64,000 nucleotides of DNA from Permianibacter aggregans. Lineage in GTDB: Bacteria; Pseudomonadota; Gammaproteobacteria; Enterobacterales; Permianibacteraceae. Below, piece after piece: positions 36,179-45,712 of the stretch (positions are counted from its first letter, which is position 1; the number at the start of each line of letters is the position of its first letter). The stretch is from contig NZ_CP037953.1 of the NCBI RefSeq assembly GCF_009756665.1, forward strand, positions 3,472,001-3,536,000, read 5' to 3'. The notes beneath the pieces were generated by a model, which was not told the origin of the DNA, did no database searches, and worked only from the letters and a program-made list of their open reading frames with translations. The translations under genes were made by a program, and so were the position numbers.

Positions 36179-37386
36179 CAGTTATCGGCTTGTTCCCGGT
36201 TGATGGTGGAGTGCGACGCGTTTTTCGCCGGCCTGAATGCCGCCAGCAGCAGCGCCAAAAATGCCGCGGCAATCGCCGCCGCCAGCGGTGCTTCCGGCCA
36301 TCGCTGATACCACCAGCCAGCGACGGCGAAGCCGAGCGTATAGCCAGCGGTATGCGCCAGCGACAGCTGACCGAAACGCTTGCCGCGCTGGCTCGTCTCA
36401 GCACCGGCGTCGACCTGACTGCTGTAGGCCGGCACCAGCAGTGCGGCGCCGATGGCCAATGCGACCAGCGCCAGGCCGAAGCTGATGGCCTGTGCTGACC
36501 AGGCCAGCCAGACCATGCCGGCAGCGAACAGCAAGGCGCCAAAGCGCAATGCGAGGTTCAGTTCGGAAAGGCGCCGGACGATGAAAACCTGGGTCAGTAT
36601 CGTCACGATGCTGACCAGCACCAGCAGGCTGGCGCTGGCCGCTGATGCCTGTTCGGCCGACAGCGCAAAACGCTCGCCGAGCAACGGGCCGAGCAGAAAC
36701 TGCAATTGGCCGATGGCGGCGGTCAGAGAAAACGCCAGCAACAATGGCCGTAACGGGACCGATGAGGCGTCAGCGGCAGGTGAGGGCGTCGGGGTCACGA
36801 TTGCCGGTTCCGGCGCTCGCCAAATCAGCAGCAATGACAGTAGCGGCAATAGCAGTAGCCACAGCAGCGGCGCCAGTACCGCCAATGGCAGCAATGGCAA
36901 TACCAGTAGTGGCCCCAGGCTGCGACCCAGATGGCTGCCGGAACTGATCGTCGCCAGCGCTTTCAGCGGCTGCCCCCCAATGCTGGTATCGCAGGCCCAA
37001 GCCTGGCAGGCCGGATAGACTCCGGCCGCCAGCAGACCATAGGCCAGCCGCATCAGCGCCAGCAGCATCAGGCCGACATTGAGATTCAGCCAGCTATCAG
37101 CCAGTGCCAACAGCACCAGGACAAAGCCGGTCTGCGCCAGCAAATAGCCGAGCAGACCGGTGCGTAACACCGAACGGCGACCATAGCGGTCGCTGAACCA
37201 GCCCCAGAGCGGTGCCGCCAGCATCAGGCTCAGGGTGCCGAGCGCCATCAGGCTGCCAAGTTCGGCGGTGTTCAGGCCTGTGTGTTCCAGCAGCACCGGC
37301 ACCAAGCTCAGCAGCACCGTTTGCCCGGCACCGAGGCTGGCCGTGATGAACGTCAATCGAGCCAGCAAACCAGCGTTTTTCGTCAC
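36178..37386 (-). CDS. MFS exporter, ShiF-like, siderophore export
   Basis: 402 residues, GTG start with AGGAAG upstream. Twelve predicted membrane helices with the MFS motif DRYGRRSVLR between TM2 and TM3. In the aerobactin loci of several bacteria an MFS gene (shiF) lies divergent from iucA, exactly as here, which suggests export of the siderophore. Directionality is inferred from context only. Shares the regulatory region 37387-37485 with the iuc-like operon. Confidence 0.8.
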   Translation of the reverse strand: MTKNAGLLARLTFITASLGAGQTVLLSLVPVLLEHTGLNTAELGSLMALGTLSLMLAAPLWGWFSDRYGRRSVLRTGLLGYLLAQTGFVLVLLALADSWLNLNVGLMLLALMRLAYGLLAAGVYPACQAWACDTSIGGQPLKALATISSGSHLGRSLGPLLVLPLLPLAVLAPLLWLLLLPLLSLLLIWRAPEPAIVTPTPSPAADASSVPLRPLLLAFSLTAAIGQLQFLLGPLLGERFALSAEQASAASASLLVLVSIVTILTQVFIVRRLSELNLALRFGALLFAAGMVWLAWSAQAISFGLALVALAIGAALLVPAYSSQVDAGAETSQRGKRFGQLSLAHTAGYTLGFAVAGWWYQRWPEAPLAAAIAAAFLALLLAAFRPAKNASHSTINREQADN

Positions 37387-37428
37387 AAAATTTCTTCCTG
37401 TAAGACGACCGTCACAAAATTATATTGT

Positions 37429-37448
37429 AAACGAGAACAATTCGCATT
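37429..37448. promoter_or_regulatory. Fur box, divergent MFS / iuc-like promoter
   Basis: AAACGAGAACAATTCGCATT differs from the AAATGAGAATNATTCTCATT-type consensus at three positions. It lies 43 bases before the MFS start and 38 before the iucA-like start, and could repress both. Confidence 0.6.
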
Positions 37449-37485
37449 ACGATCTGACGCCTTTCTCACTGCCGGAATGCCCGTG

Positions 37486-39414
37486 ATGAATGCTTCTGAA
37501 CTCGCTCGTCTGCCGGAATTTGATCTGACAGCGTCTGACTCCTCAGAACAGACCCCGAACCAATCGGTTCGGAAAATCGCCGAATTATCTGAACTGGTTC
37601 TGTCCGAGCTCGAACTACCAACTTCTTCGTCACCGCAACAGCGCTTGGTCCAAACCGCCGCCGAACAGCTGTCAGCCAACTGCTATTTCAATGCGCTGCT
37701 GCGCGAATGCGAAGGCGAAGGCTGGCAATGGCGGCAAGCGCCGGCCGTCATCCGTTCCGATAACGTGGTCAACGCCGTGCGTCTATCTTTGCCTTCATGC
37801 GGTGGTTGGTTGTGGCTCCTGTTGTCGCACCAGACACTGGGTGGCCGTCATCAATTTGTGCTGCCTTGTTGGCTGCAGGCGGCCGATGGTCGGTTGCGAC
37901 CACTGGGTTTTGCCGAAGCCGTGACGCTGACGGCTTCGGAACCGGCTTTGTTTGGCGCGCTCGATAAAACGCGAAGGGAATTGTTTATCGAGCGGGTCAA
38001 GGCCAGTAACGCCAATATCGAAACTGCGCTGCGGGCCCGCTGGCAGGATTTGCCAGTGCTGTTCAATGCGCCGCTGAATTTTGCCGACGCCGAACAGGCG
38101 CTGCTGGTCGGTCATTCGGTACACCCGAATCCGAAAAGCCGCGATCAATTCAGTCATGGCGACGCCGAACGATTCGCGCCGGAATATGGCAATGAATTTG
38201 CGCTGCACTGGTTAGCCGTGGCACCAGAATTTCTGCATGCGCGCAGCGCCCATGCGCACTCGGCTTTGGAGCTGGCGCAACAGGTATTCGATAGCGAACC
38301 GATGGCTTGTGCGGCAAGGCCTTCACCACCGCCGGGCATGGTGCTGATGCCGGCGCATCCGTGGCAGTTGAACGTGCTGAAACGCGATGCCCGTTTGCAG
38401 CCGCTGTTCGCCAGCGGCGACATTGTCGATCTCGGCAGCTTTGGCGGCGGCTGGCGCGCCACTTCATCGACGCGATCGATTTATGCCCGCCATGCGCCGT
38501 TCATGTTGAAGTTTTCCTTGAGTGTGCGGCTGACCAATTCACTGCGCACCTTGTTGCCGAAAGAAATGCAACGCGGCCTGCAAGTGCACCAGGTGCAACA
38601 GTCACCGGTCGGTGCGCAGTTTGCCGAGCGCTGTCCGCAGTTCACGATCTTAAGCGAGCCGGCTTATCTGTGTCTGAAAGATGGCAAAGGGCAACTCGTC
38701 GCCGAGAGTCTGGTGTTGTTCCGCGACAATCCATTTGTTGCTGCCGCGGCGGACAACTGCTGCGTGCTGGCGACGCTGACCCAGGACCACCCTCTGCAGG
38801 GAAAAGCGCGAGTCATCACGCTGATTGAACAGTTTGCTGACGAACAGAAATGTCTGCCGGCCGAAGCGGCGCGGCGTTGGTTCACGGCATTTCTCGATAC
38901 CGTTGTCGAACCGCTTTTTATCGCCCAGGCTGAGTTTGGTTTGCTGTTCGGTGCGCATCAGCAAAACCTGGTATTGCGTTTTGATGGCGCGTTGCCGGTG
39001 CACGGTTATTTTCGCGATTGTCAGGGTACCGGCTACAGCCATGTCGCCCATCAATTGCTGTCGCCGTATCTGCCAGAGCTCGGCGCGGAAACCGAAAACT
39101 TAATCGACAACGAGATGGCCAACCGGCTGTTCAGTTACTACCTGATCGTCAACAGTTGCTTTGGTGTCGTCAGCGCCATCGCCGCCGGTGGGGTGATCGG
39201 CGAAAACCTCTTACTGCAGCTCTTGCATGATCGCCTCAATGACTTGCGTCAGCAAGCGCCTGCGGATCGCAGTTGTCTCGATTACCTGCTCGACTCGGCG
39301 CTGCTGTGGTCAAAAGGCAATTTTCGTTGCAGCTATCAGAACGTCAACGAAACGACGACGACCGACCCGCTCTCGGTTTATCACACGATGCCGAATCCGT
39401 TGTTCCGTTTGTAA
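37486..39414 (+). CDS. iucA: NIS siderophore synthetase, IucA-like
   Basis: 642 residues from the ATG at 37486; GTG/ATG choices nearby change it by a few residues. The IucA/IucC catalytic region shows GHSVHPNPKSRDQFSHG, MLMPAHPWQ, TSSTRSIYAR, MLKFSLSVRLTNSLRT and HQQNLVLRFDG, which bind ATP and citrate. Family members join a hydroxamate-bearing amine to citrate. By order (first of four iuc-like genes) it should perform the first condensation in aerobactin-type synthesis. The N-terminal 100 residues are longer than usual. It is divergent from the exporter and has a Fur box upstream. Confidence 0.85.
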   Translation: MNASELARLPEFDLTASDSSEQTPNQSVRKIAELSELVLSELELPTSSSPQQRLVQTAAEQLSANCYFNALLRECEGEGWQWRQAPAVIRSDNVVNAVRLSLPSCGGWLWLLLSHQTLGGRHQFVLPCWLQAADGRLRPLGFAEAVTLTASEPALFGALDKTRRELFIERVKASNANIETALRARWQDLPVLFNAPLNFADAEQALLVGHSVHPNPKSRDQFSHGDAERFAPEYGNEFALHWLAVAPEFLHARSAHAHSALELAQQVFDSEPMACAARPSPPPGMVLMPAHPWQLNVLKRDARLQPLFASGDIVDLGSFGGGWRATSSTRSIYARHAPFMLKFSLSVRLTNSLRTLLPKEMQRGLQVHQVQQSPVGAQFAERCPQFTILSEPAYLCLKDGKGQLVAESLVLFRDNPFVAAAADNCCVLATLTQDHPLQGKARVITLIEQFADEQKCLPAEAARRWFTAFLDTVVEPLFIAQAEFGLLFGAHQQNLVLRFDGALPVHGYFRDCQGTGYSHVAHQLLSPYLPELGAETENLIDNEMANRLFSYYLIVNSCFGVVSAIAAGGVIGENLLLQLLHDRLNDLRQQAPADRSCLDYLLDSALLWSKGNFRCSYQNVNETTTTDPLSVYHTMPNPLFRL

Positions 39415-39475
39415 ACGCGATGTGTGAACGCTTTAACGCTATATCGCCATAGGTCTCAATGTGATTCACGCAATA

Positions 39476-39563
39476 CGTAGGTTGGCGTTGAGCGCTTTTC
39501 GCGAAGCCCAACGGCGACAGATGAAGTGGTGTTGAGCTTCGTTATGCTCAGCGCCAACCTACG
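39476..39563. repeat. GTAGGTTGGCG inverted repeat between iucA- and iucB-like genes
   Basis: CGTAGGTTGGCGTTGAGC (39476-39493) faces GCTCAGCGCCAACCTACG (39546-39563), 17 of 18 matching. A partial third unit (AGGTTGGGTGGAACG) follows at 39607-39650. The repeat family (see 15281) breaks the otherwise tight operon; its 277-base spacer may still be read through. Confidence 0.7.
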
Positions 39564-39691
39564 CGAGTATGACCAGCATTATGTGTTGACTTTTTCAGAG
39601 TGGTTTAGGTTGGGTGGAACGTTTTTCGCGAAGCCTAGCAGCGATAGTTTTAGCACCAGAGCATCATTAATTGAGAAAGGAATCAAACAAG

Positions 39692-40744
39692 ATGAACAGA
39701 AGTAAATCCGCGATCAACGTATCTCCAGTTCGTATCGAATTGGACCCGATCTTTCACGCCGTGGAAGATGGCGTTTGCATTGACTGGCTCGTCGATACGC
39801 AAGGCCTACACGCACAGCTTCGCTCGTCGTCGCAACGATTGGCCGAACTGCGACTGCAGAACAGCGAAACGACAAGCGAGCTTCAGTTATTGCTGGCTGA
39901 TTCAGAACACACGCTACCCTTTCGCTTGCTGGCTCGCAGTCTCGAATGGCTGTGGTGGCAAGCCGGTACACCGCGCCAGTTACAACTCAGTGAAGCTCTG
40001 CGGCGATTGTTCGCGGTGCCGAAAGGCTGGTGCGATGACGATGGCTTGATCGATTGCAGCGATTTTTTTCAGCAGCCGCTGCTCTGGTATTTCGGTGACA
40101 ACGGTGGCGGCAAACCGCTGTCCTGGGTCGAGAATGACAAAGGCCTGCGTCATCCGCAGCGGCGACCATTGCCGAATGGTCTGCTGTACCAGCGTTACTT
40201 GCCAAATCTCGACACCGTGTTGAGTTTTCGCAAGCTTGATCCGGCGCTCGATCTCGATCGTTTCTGTCACTGGATGCAGCAATCGCGCGTTGCCGAATTC
40301 TGGGAGCTCGCCAAGCCTCGTGAAGAACTGGCGCGCTATCTCGACACCGTGTTGGCCGATGCCCATCTGCAACCAGTGGTCGGTTGTTTCGACGACGAGC
40401 CGTTCGGTTATTTCGAACTGTACTGGGCGCTCGAAGATCGCATCGGCCCGCATTATGACGCCGCACCTTTTGATCGTGGCGCCCATTTGCTGGTTGGTGA
40501 GTCGCGCTTTCTCGGACGTCAGTATGGCGTTGCCTGGCTGAACGGCATCAGTCACTTCCTGTTCCTTGATGATGCTCGAACCATGCGCCTGGTCGGCGAA
40601 CCGCGTGCCGATAACAGCAAGCTGTTGAAGTATCTGACGATGACGAGTTGGCACAAGGTAAAGGAATTCGATTTTCCGCATAAACGGGCGGCGCTGGTCA
40701 CGTGCGAGCGGGAACGATTTTTTCAGGAGACTGAGTTCACATGA
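39692..40744 (+). CDS. iucB: Hydroxylysine N-acetyltransferase, IucB-like
   Basis: 350 residues from the ATG at 39692, with GAGAAAGG upstream. The C-terminal half is the GNAT fold of the IucB/AlcB family: FGYFELYWALEDRIGPHYD, RGAHLLVGESRFLG and MTSWHKVKEFDFPHKRAALV. It acetylates N6-hydroxylysine from acetyl-CoA. The N-terminal ~150 residues are more variable. Its stop overlaps the second NIS synthetase start by four bases (ATGA). Confidence 0.82.
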   Translation: MNRSKSAINVSPVRIELDPIFHAVEDGVCIDWLVDTQGLHAQLRSSSQRLAELRLQNSETTSELQLLLADSEHTLPFRLLARSLEWLWWQAGTPRQLQLSEALRRLFAVPKGWCDDDGLIDCSDFFQQPLLWYFGDNGGGKPLSWVENDKGLRHPQRRPLPNGLLYQRYLPNLDTVLSFRKLDPALDLDRFCHWMQQSRVAEFWELAKPREELARYLDTVLADAHLQPVVGCFDDEPFGYFELYWALEDRIGPHYDAAPFDRGAHLLVGESRFLGRQYGVAWLNGISHFLFLDDARTMRLVGEPRADNSKLLKYLTMTSWHKVKEFDFPHKRAALVTCERERFFQETEFT

Positions 40745-42591
40745 GCGTTCACATGAATGGGGTAAAAAACATGGAACAAAATGAACCGGCGTTACAACAA
40801 CAGGCGGCGCTGTGGCGCATCGCCAATCGCCGTTTGACCGCCAAGGCGCTGGCCGAACTCAGTTACGAGCAAGCATTGCGACCGGAAGCATCTAGCGCTG
40901 ATCGTTATCTGCTGAAATTGAGCAATGGCATTCGCTATCGCTTTTCGGCGGTGCGCAGTATCTGGGACTTCCTGTTGATTGATGTCGACAGCCTGCGCCG
41001 GGAACAACAAACGGTTTCAACGTCGGCCGATAATGCCGCGCAATTTTTTATCGATGCCGCTGCCGATCTGGAGCTGAATGACGTCACGCTCGGTGTGTTC
41101 TTGCATGAGCTTGCCAACACGTTGGCTGCCGACATGGCCGTGTTGCAACAGCGCGCCAATCTGCCGGCGGAAATCATCGCGGATTTACCCGATGAAGCTT
41201 TGCAGGCCCTGCTCGACGGTCATCCGAAAGCGGTGTTGAACAAAGGCCGCATCGGTTGGGGGGCCGAGGAATTTGCCCGTTACGGTACCGAAAGCGCCAG
41301 CGGCGCGGCGCTGATTTGGCTCGCCGTTAAACGCGAAGCGGTGCGCGTTGGCATGCAAAGCGAATGGTCGGTCGAGCGCCTGCTGCAGCAATCCCTGGAT
41401 AGCAGCGAGCAACAGCGATTGATGGTACGTTTGCAAACGCTTGATATTGACTGGCAGGCCTATCTGCCGATGCCGGTGCATCCCTGGCAATGGCAGCACC
41501 ATATCCGTCATCAATTCGCCGGTGAAATCGCCGCCGGTCGGCTCCGTTATCTTGGCGCGTTTGGCGATGCCTATTTGCCGTTGCAATCGCTGCGCACACT
41601 GGCCAATGCGCAGCGCCCGGCCTGTTTGCATATCAAGCTGCCGATCACGGTGCTGAACACTTCGTGTTATCGCGGCATTCCCGGCCAATACATCGAAACC
41701 GGCGCCGAGTTGTCGGCCTGGATGGCGACGCTGTGTGCAAACGATCCGGTGCTGAAGGCGCGCGGCACGATTGCCTTGCAGGAAGTCGCCGGTATTTTCT
41801 ATCCGCACCCGGAGCAGGAACAAGTTGCCAACACGCCGTACCGCTACCGGGAAATGCTCGGGGCGATTTGGCGGCAAAGTCCAGCGGCCGGTTTGCAGGA
41901 TGGCGAACGGCCAATGTTGTTGGCGGCGCTGCTGCAAACCGATAAGGATGGTCGGCCATTGATCGAAGTGCTGATTCGCCGCTCCGGTTTGTCGACCGCA
42001 CAATGGCTCAGTGCGCTGTTCGATGCGGTCGTCGTGCCGCTTTATCACCTGATGTGCCGTTACGGCATCGGCCTGGTTGCCCATGCCCAGAACCTGACAC
42101 TGATCCTCGATGGTGAAATGCCGGTGCGGGTCGCACTGAAAGATTTTCATGGCGACTTGCGCATGGTTGATAAGCATTTTCCGGAACACTCGACGATGCC
42201 GGAGCAAGTCAAGCAGACGCTGACGCGCTTGCCGGCCCATTACCTGATTCACGATTTGCAGACGGGTCATTTCGTCACGGTGCTGCGTTTTCTGTCAGCG
42301 TTGCTGTGGCAACGCTGCGCTTTTGATGAGCGGCAGTTCTATGCGCTGTTGGCCGAGGTTCTGCGCCGTTATCAGGCCAGTCAGCCTGAGCTTTCGAATC
42401 GTTTCGCGATGTTTGATTTGTTCACGCCAACCATTGCGCGCGTCTGCATTAATCGCGTGCGTTTTCGCATTGGTTATCACGACAACGCCGAGCGGCCGCT
42501 GCCGATGCTGGCTGGCGATCTCGACAATCCGCTATGGATGGTCGAACAAACAGGCCAAAACCAACTTGAGCTCGGAGGGCATCATGACTGA
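40741..42591 (+). CDS. iucC: NIS siderophore synthetase, IucC-like
   Basis: 616 residues from the ATG overlapping the iucB-like stop; an internal ATG at 40771 is also good. IucA/IucC motifs: GHPKAVLNKGRIGWG, MPVHPWQWQHHIRH, LHIKLPITVLNTS, GLVAHAQNLTLILDGE and VALKDFHGDLRMVD. It should add the second acetyl-hydroxylysine to the citrate half-product. Its stop overlaps the iucD-like start by eight bases. Confidence 0.85.
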   Translation: MSVHMNGVKNMEQNEPALQQQAALWRIANRRLTAKALAELSYEQALRPEASSADRYLLKLSNGIRYRFSAVRSIWDFLLIDVDSLRREQQTVSTSADNAAQFFIDAAADLELNDVTLGVFLHELANTLAADMAVLQQRANLPAEIIADLPDEALQALLDGHPKAVLNKGRIGWGAEEFARYGTESASGAALIWLAVKREAVRVGMQSEWSVERLLQQSLDSSEQQRLMVRLQTLDIDWQAYLPMPVHPWQWQHHIRHQFAGEIAAGRLRYLGAFGDAYLPLQSLRTLANAQRPACLHIKLPITVLNTSCYRGIPGQYIETGAELSAWMATLCANDPVLKARGTIALQEVAGIFYPHPEQEQVANTPYRYREMLGAIWRQSPAAGLQDGERPMLLAALLQTDKDGRPLIEVLIRRSGLSTAQWLSALFDAVVVPLYHLMCRYGIGLVAHAQNLTLILDGEMPVRVALKDFHGDLRMVDKHFPEHSTMPEQVKQTLTRLPAHYLIHDLQTGHFVTVLRFLSALLWQRCAFDERQFYALLAEVLRRYQASQPELSNRFAMFDLFTPTIARVCINRVRFRIGYHDNAERPLPMLAGDLDNPLWMVEQTGQNQLELGGHHD

Positions 42592-43870
42592 CACCTTGCA
42601 TCTGGCCGGCATCGGTATCGGGCCGTTCAATCTTTCCATTGCCGCGTTGCTCGACGGCATCAATACGTCGGTGCGCTTTTTCGACAGTAAACCTGAATTT
42701 TCCTGGCACCCGGATTTACTGTTACCGGGCGCCAGTCTGCAGACCTCGTTTCTGAAAGATCTGGTGACGCCGGTGGCGCCGACCAATCCACACAGTTTTC
42801 TTGCTTACCTGGTCGCGCATAAACGTTTTTATGCGTTTTTGAACGCCGAACAGCGCGCCGTCAGTCGTCAGGAATTCGCCGATTATTTTTCCTGGGTGGC
42901 CAGACGGTTGCCGTCGCTGCAGTTTGCCAGCGGCGTCAGTGACGTAGTGTTCGAGCGCGATCATTTTGTGCTGTGTATCGGCGAGCAAAAAATCAAGGCG
43001 CGCAACATCAGTGTTGGTACCGGCCGTCGGCCGCATGTGCCGGCTTGCTGTCAGCCGCATATTTCCGCCGAGTGTTTTCATGCGCTGGAAATTGGCCGGC
43101 GCCAGCCGGATCTGCGCGGCAAGCGGGTGGCGGTCATTGGCGGCGGTCAGACTGGCGCTGAAATTGTTCTGAACCTGCTCGATCAACAATGGGGGCGCTG
43201 CGAGCAACTGCTGTGGCTGACACGAAGGCCGAATTTGCAGCCATTGGATGAAACACCATTCACCAACGAGTTTTTCACGCCGGAATACGTCAGCGCGTTC
43301 CAGCAACTGCCATGGCAGCGGCGTCAGCGTCTGGTCGCCGAGCAGAAGCTGGCTTCCGATGGCGTGTCGCCGCAGACGCTGACGCAGTTGTATCAGCGCC
43401 TGTACCGCCAGCGTTATCTCGATGGCAGCGCCGATTTGCTGCAATTGCTGCCAAATCGTGAGCTGATGGCACTGAGCCGTGATCAGGATTTTGTCTTGAC
43501 GGTACACGATGCGCTGCACGGCGACCATAGTCAGTACCGGGCCGACGTGATCATTTTGTGCACCGGCCTTAGCGATGCTTTTCCGGCCTGCCTGCAATCG
43601 CTGCGCGAGCGACTGGAATGCGATGAACAAGGGCGGCCGCGTCTCGATGCGCAGTTCCGGGTCGGCTGGGACGGACCGCGTCATAACCGCATTTATCTGC
43701 TGAATGCCGGCCGCTATTCGCATGGGGTCGCCGAACAACAACTGAGCCTGATGGCCTGGCGTTCGGCCTGTGTGATCAACGATTTGCTCGGCGAGCCGAG
43801 GTTCGATATTCGCAGTGGTGGCGGTCTGCTCGATTGGCAGACACCGGCAGTGACCGAGGCCGTGGCATGA
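42584..43870 (+). CDS. iucD: Lysine N6-monooxygenase, IucD-like
   Basis: 428 residues from the ATG at 42584, with GGAGG upstream. GIGIGPFNLSIAAL is the FAD-binding motif, SWHPDLLLPGASLQTSFLKDLV is the substrate-side motif, and VAVIGGGQTGAEIV the NADPH-binding motif. Extensive resemblance to E. coli IucD from memory (FLKDLV, VAPTNPHSFLAYLV, HKRFYAFL, LSLMAWRSA) favours lysine, but ornithine or a diamine cannot be excluded. Makes N6-hydroxylysine, the first step of the pathway. Last gene of the four-gene biosynthetic run. Confidence 0.87.
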   Translation: MTDTLHLAGIGIGPFNLSIAALLDGINTSVRFFDSKPEFSWHPDLLLPGASLQTSFLKDLVTPVAPTNPHSFLAYLVAHKRFYAFLNAEQRAVSRQEFADYFSWVARRLPSLQFASGVSDVVFERDHFVLCIGEQKIKARNISVGTGRRPHVPACCQPHISAECFHALEIGRRQPDLRGKRVAVIGGGQTGAEIVLNLLDQQWGRCEQLLWLTRRPNLQPLDETPFTNEFFTPEYVSAFQQLPWQRRQRLVAEQKLASDGVSPQTLTQLYQRLYRQRYLDGSADLLQLLPNRELMALSRDQDFVLTVHDALHGDHSQYRADVIILCTGLSDAFPACLQSLRERLECDEQGRPRLDAQFRVGWDGPRHNRIYLLNAGRYSHGVAEQQLSLMAWRSACVINDLLGEPRFDIRSGGGLLDWQTPAVTEAVA

Positions 43871-43910
43871 ACAACCTGCTCGTCGTCATTCCGTTCGATT
43901 CGGAGGCACC

Positions 43911-44177
43911 ATGCGACAGCCGATAGGTTGGCGCCGCGGCATCGGCAGCACCGTGCTCGGTCTGTTTGCCGCGCTCAGCGTCGCGATGCTTTCCGGCACC
44001 GGCACGGCGACGCCGTCGATACCGGTGCTGCTGAATGCAACGGTGTTGCTTATTCCGTTGTGGCTCGCTTTTTCGCTATTGCTGCTGTTGCAACGCCGCT
44101 GGTGGTGGGGCTTGCTGATGCTGACGGGGCTCGTGGTTATGACGGTGCTGTTGCTGGTCTGGACGGGGGCGTCATGA
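43911..44177 (+). CDS. Small membrane protein upstream of PepSY gene (DUF3649-like)
   Basis: 88 residues with three hydrophobic segments and little else, GGAGG before the ATG. It is in the position taken by the DUF3649 protein in the second cassette (57326-57658) and overlaps the PepSY gene by four bases (ATGA). The family assignment is by position and size more than by sequence. Function unknown, presumed accessory to the PepSY protein. Confidence 0.55.
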   Translation: MRQPIGWRRGIGSTVLGLFAALSVAMLSGTGTATPSIPVLLNATVLLIPLWLAFSLLLLLQRRWWWGLLMLTGLVVMTVLLLVWTGAS

Positions 44178-45712
44178 GTCAATCTTTGCGTACGATCAAC
44201 AGCAGCCATATCGCCTTCGGCGTTGCCTGCGGTTTGCTGTTGTTCGCGATTTCCTGGTTCGGTTTGCTGTCGCTGTTTCGTTCCGAGCTGATGATCTGGC
44301 AGCACCCGGCTATTCAACTTGATGAACAGAATCTTCAGCCATTGTCGCCGGATGTTTTGATACAGCGTGCCCGCGAACAAGGCTTTCTGTTCAATGAGTT
44401 CCGGCTGGAGCTGGCGCGTGGTGAAGACCGTTTCGCGCAGATCCTGGCGCAGGATGAAAACAAGCGTCTGCACGAACGTTTTCTCGATGTCCATACCGGC
44501 AAAATCCTGCAGGCGCCGGAGCAGAGCATCGCCGATTATTTCTGGCAATGGCACACCGATTTGTTGTTGCCGAAACCTTGGGGTAGATACCTGGTCGGCT
44601 TGCTCGGCGTTGCGCTGTTTTATTTGTTAATCGTCGGCATTTTCGGTCAGCGAAAATTTGGTCGCAGCTATTTGACCTGGCGACGCGATAAAAGCAAGCG
44701 CTTATGGTTTTCTGACGGTCATCGCTTTTTCGGTGCCTGGCTCGCACCCTTTCAGTTGCTGATGGGGTTTTCCGGCGCGCTGCTCGGGCTTGCCGGCCTG
44801 CTGCTTGGTTTGATCGCACTGGTGGCGTTCGATGGCGATCGGCACAAAGCCACGGCGGCGCTGTTTGGTGAAGAGCCGGTGTTGCAGCAACAAAAAGCGC
44901 CAATGGCGCCACTGGCACCGATGTTCGAGCAGTTCGAACAGATTTGGCCCGGCAGCAAAATCGAGCGGGTCGAATACCACGGTTACGGCGATGCCGGCGG
45001 CCAGGTGCATATTCGCGGTACCTGGCTTGCCCGCTGGGCCGCGATGCAGGAAATGCATTTCGATGCGGTGACCGGCGAGCATCTGCGGCAGACCGATTTC
45101 ACCGAGCTCGGTTCCGGCGGTTACCTGTACAGCCTGGCCGTGACACTGCACCTGGTGCGTTTTTATCAGCCGATCGTGAAAATTTTTTACGCACTGCTGA
45201 CCTTTGGTTTATTGGCGCTGATGTTGTTCGGGGTGTTGTTGGCACTTGATAAACGCCGATCAGGAGAATTTTCCTGGCATTGGCTGCGTTGCTCTTACTG
45301 GCTTTGTCTGGCGATGCCATCGGCCTCGGCGGTATTGCTGCTCGATGCCCAGTTGGCACAGCTTTGGGCTCGCGCGGTCAGCGCGCCGGGGCCGCTGTTC
45401 TGGTTGTCGCTGTCGTTCGCGATACTGGCGTTGATGTGGACACGCAGCCATCGTCAGGCGCTGCAACGCGCGGCCGGCATGCTGGCGATTTTACTCGCTG
45501 CCAGCGCAGCGTTGAGTCTCAGCCAGGGCGTTGCCGATCCAATCGTGCTGGCCGTTGATATCGGTCTGCTGTTGCTGGCGCTGTTCAGTGCCGGTATTTA
45601 CTGGCGCATGCGCCGGGTGCTGGCGACAACGCCATCGCCCTCATTTCTATCCCTCATCAGTTTGCCCGCATTTTTTACCAAACCAAAAACGCAACAAAAG
45701 GAAATACCATGA
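44174..45712 (+). CDS. PepSY-associated TM protein, iron-uptake reductase type
   Basis: 512 residues from the ATG at 44174. First helix near residues 12-35, PepSY-like periplasmic segments (HTGKILQAPEQ, HFDAVTGEHLRQTDF), a second helix after the first domain, and three to four C-terminal helices. Such proteins accompany siderophore receptors and are thought to reduce ferric-siderophore in the periplasm. It overlaps both the small upstream protein and the IutA-like receptor (ATGA at 45709). Confidence 0.8.
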   Translation: MSQSLRTINSSHIAFGVACGLLLFAISWFGLLSLFRSELMIWQHPAIQLDEQNLQPLSPDVLIQRAREQGFLFNEFRLELARGEDRFAQILAQDENKRLHERFLDVHTGKILQAPEQSIADYFWQWHTDLLLPKPWGRYLVGLLGVALFYLLIVGIFGQRKFGRSYLTWRRDKSKRLWFSDGHRFFGAWLAPFQLLMGFSGALLGLAGLLLGLIALVAFDGDRHKATAALFGEEPVLQQQKAPMAPLAPMFEQFEQIWPGSKIERVEYHGYGDAGGQVHIRGTWLARWAAMQEMHFDAVTGEHLRQTDFTELGSGGYLYSLAVTLHLVRFYQPIVKIFYALLTFGLLALMLFGVLLALDKRRSGEFSWHWLRCSYWLCLAMPSASAVLLLDAQLAQLWARAVSAPGPLFWLSLSFAILALMWTRSHRQALQRAAGMLAILLAASAALSLSQGVADPIVLAVDIGLLLLALFSAGIYWRMRRVLATTPSPSFLSLISLPAFFTKPKTQQKEIP

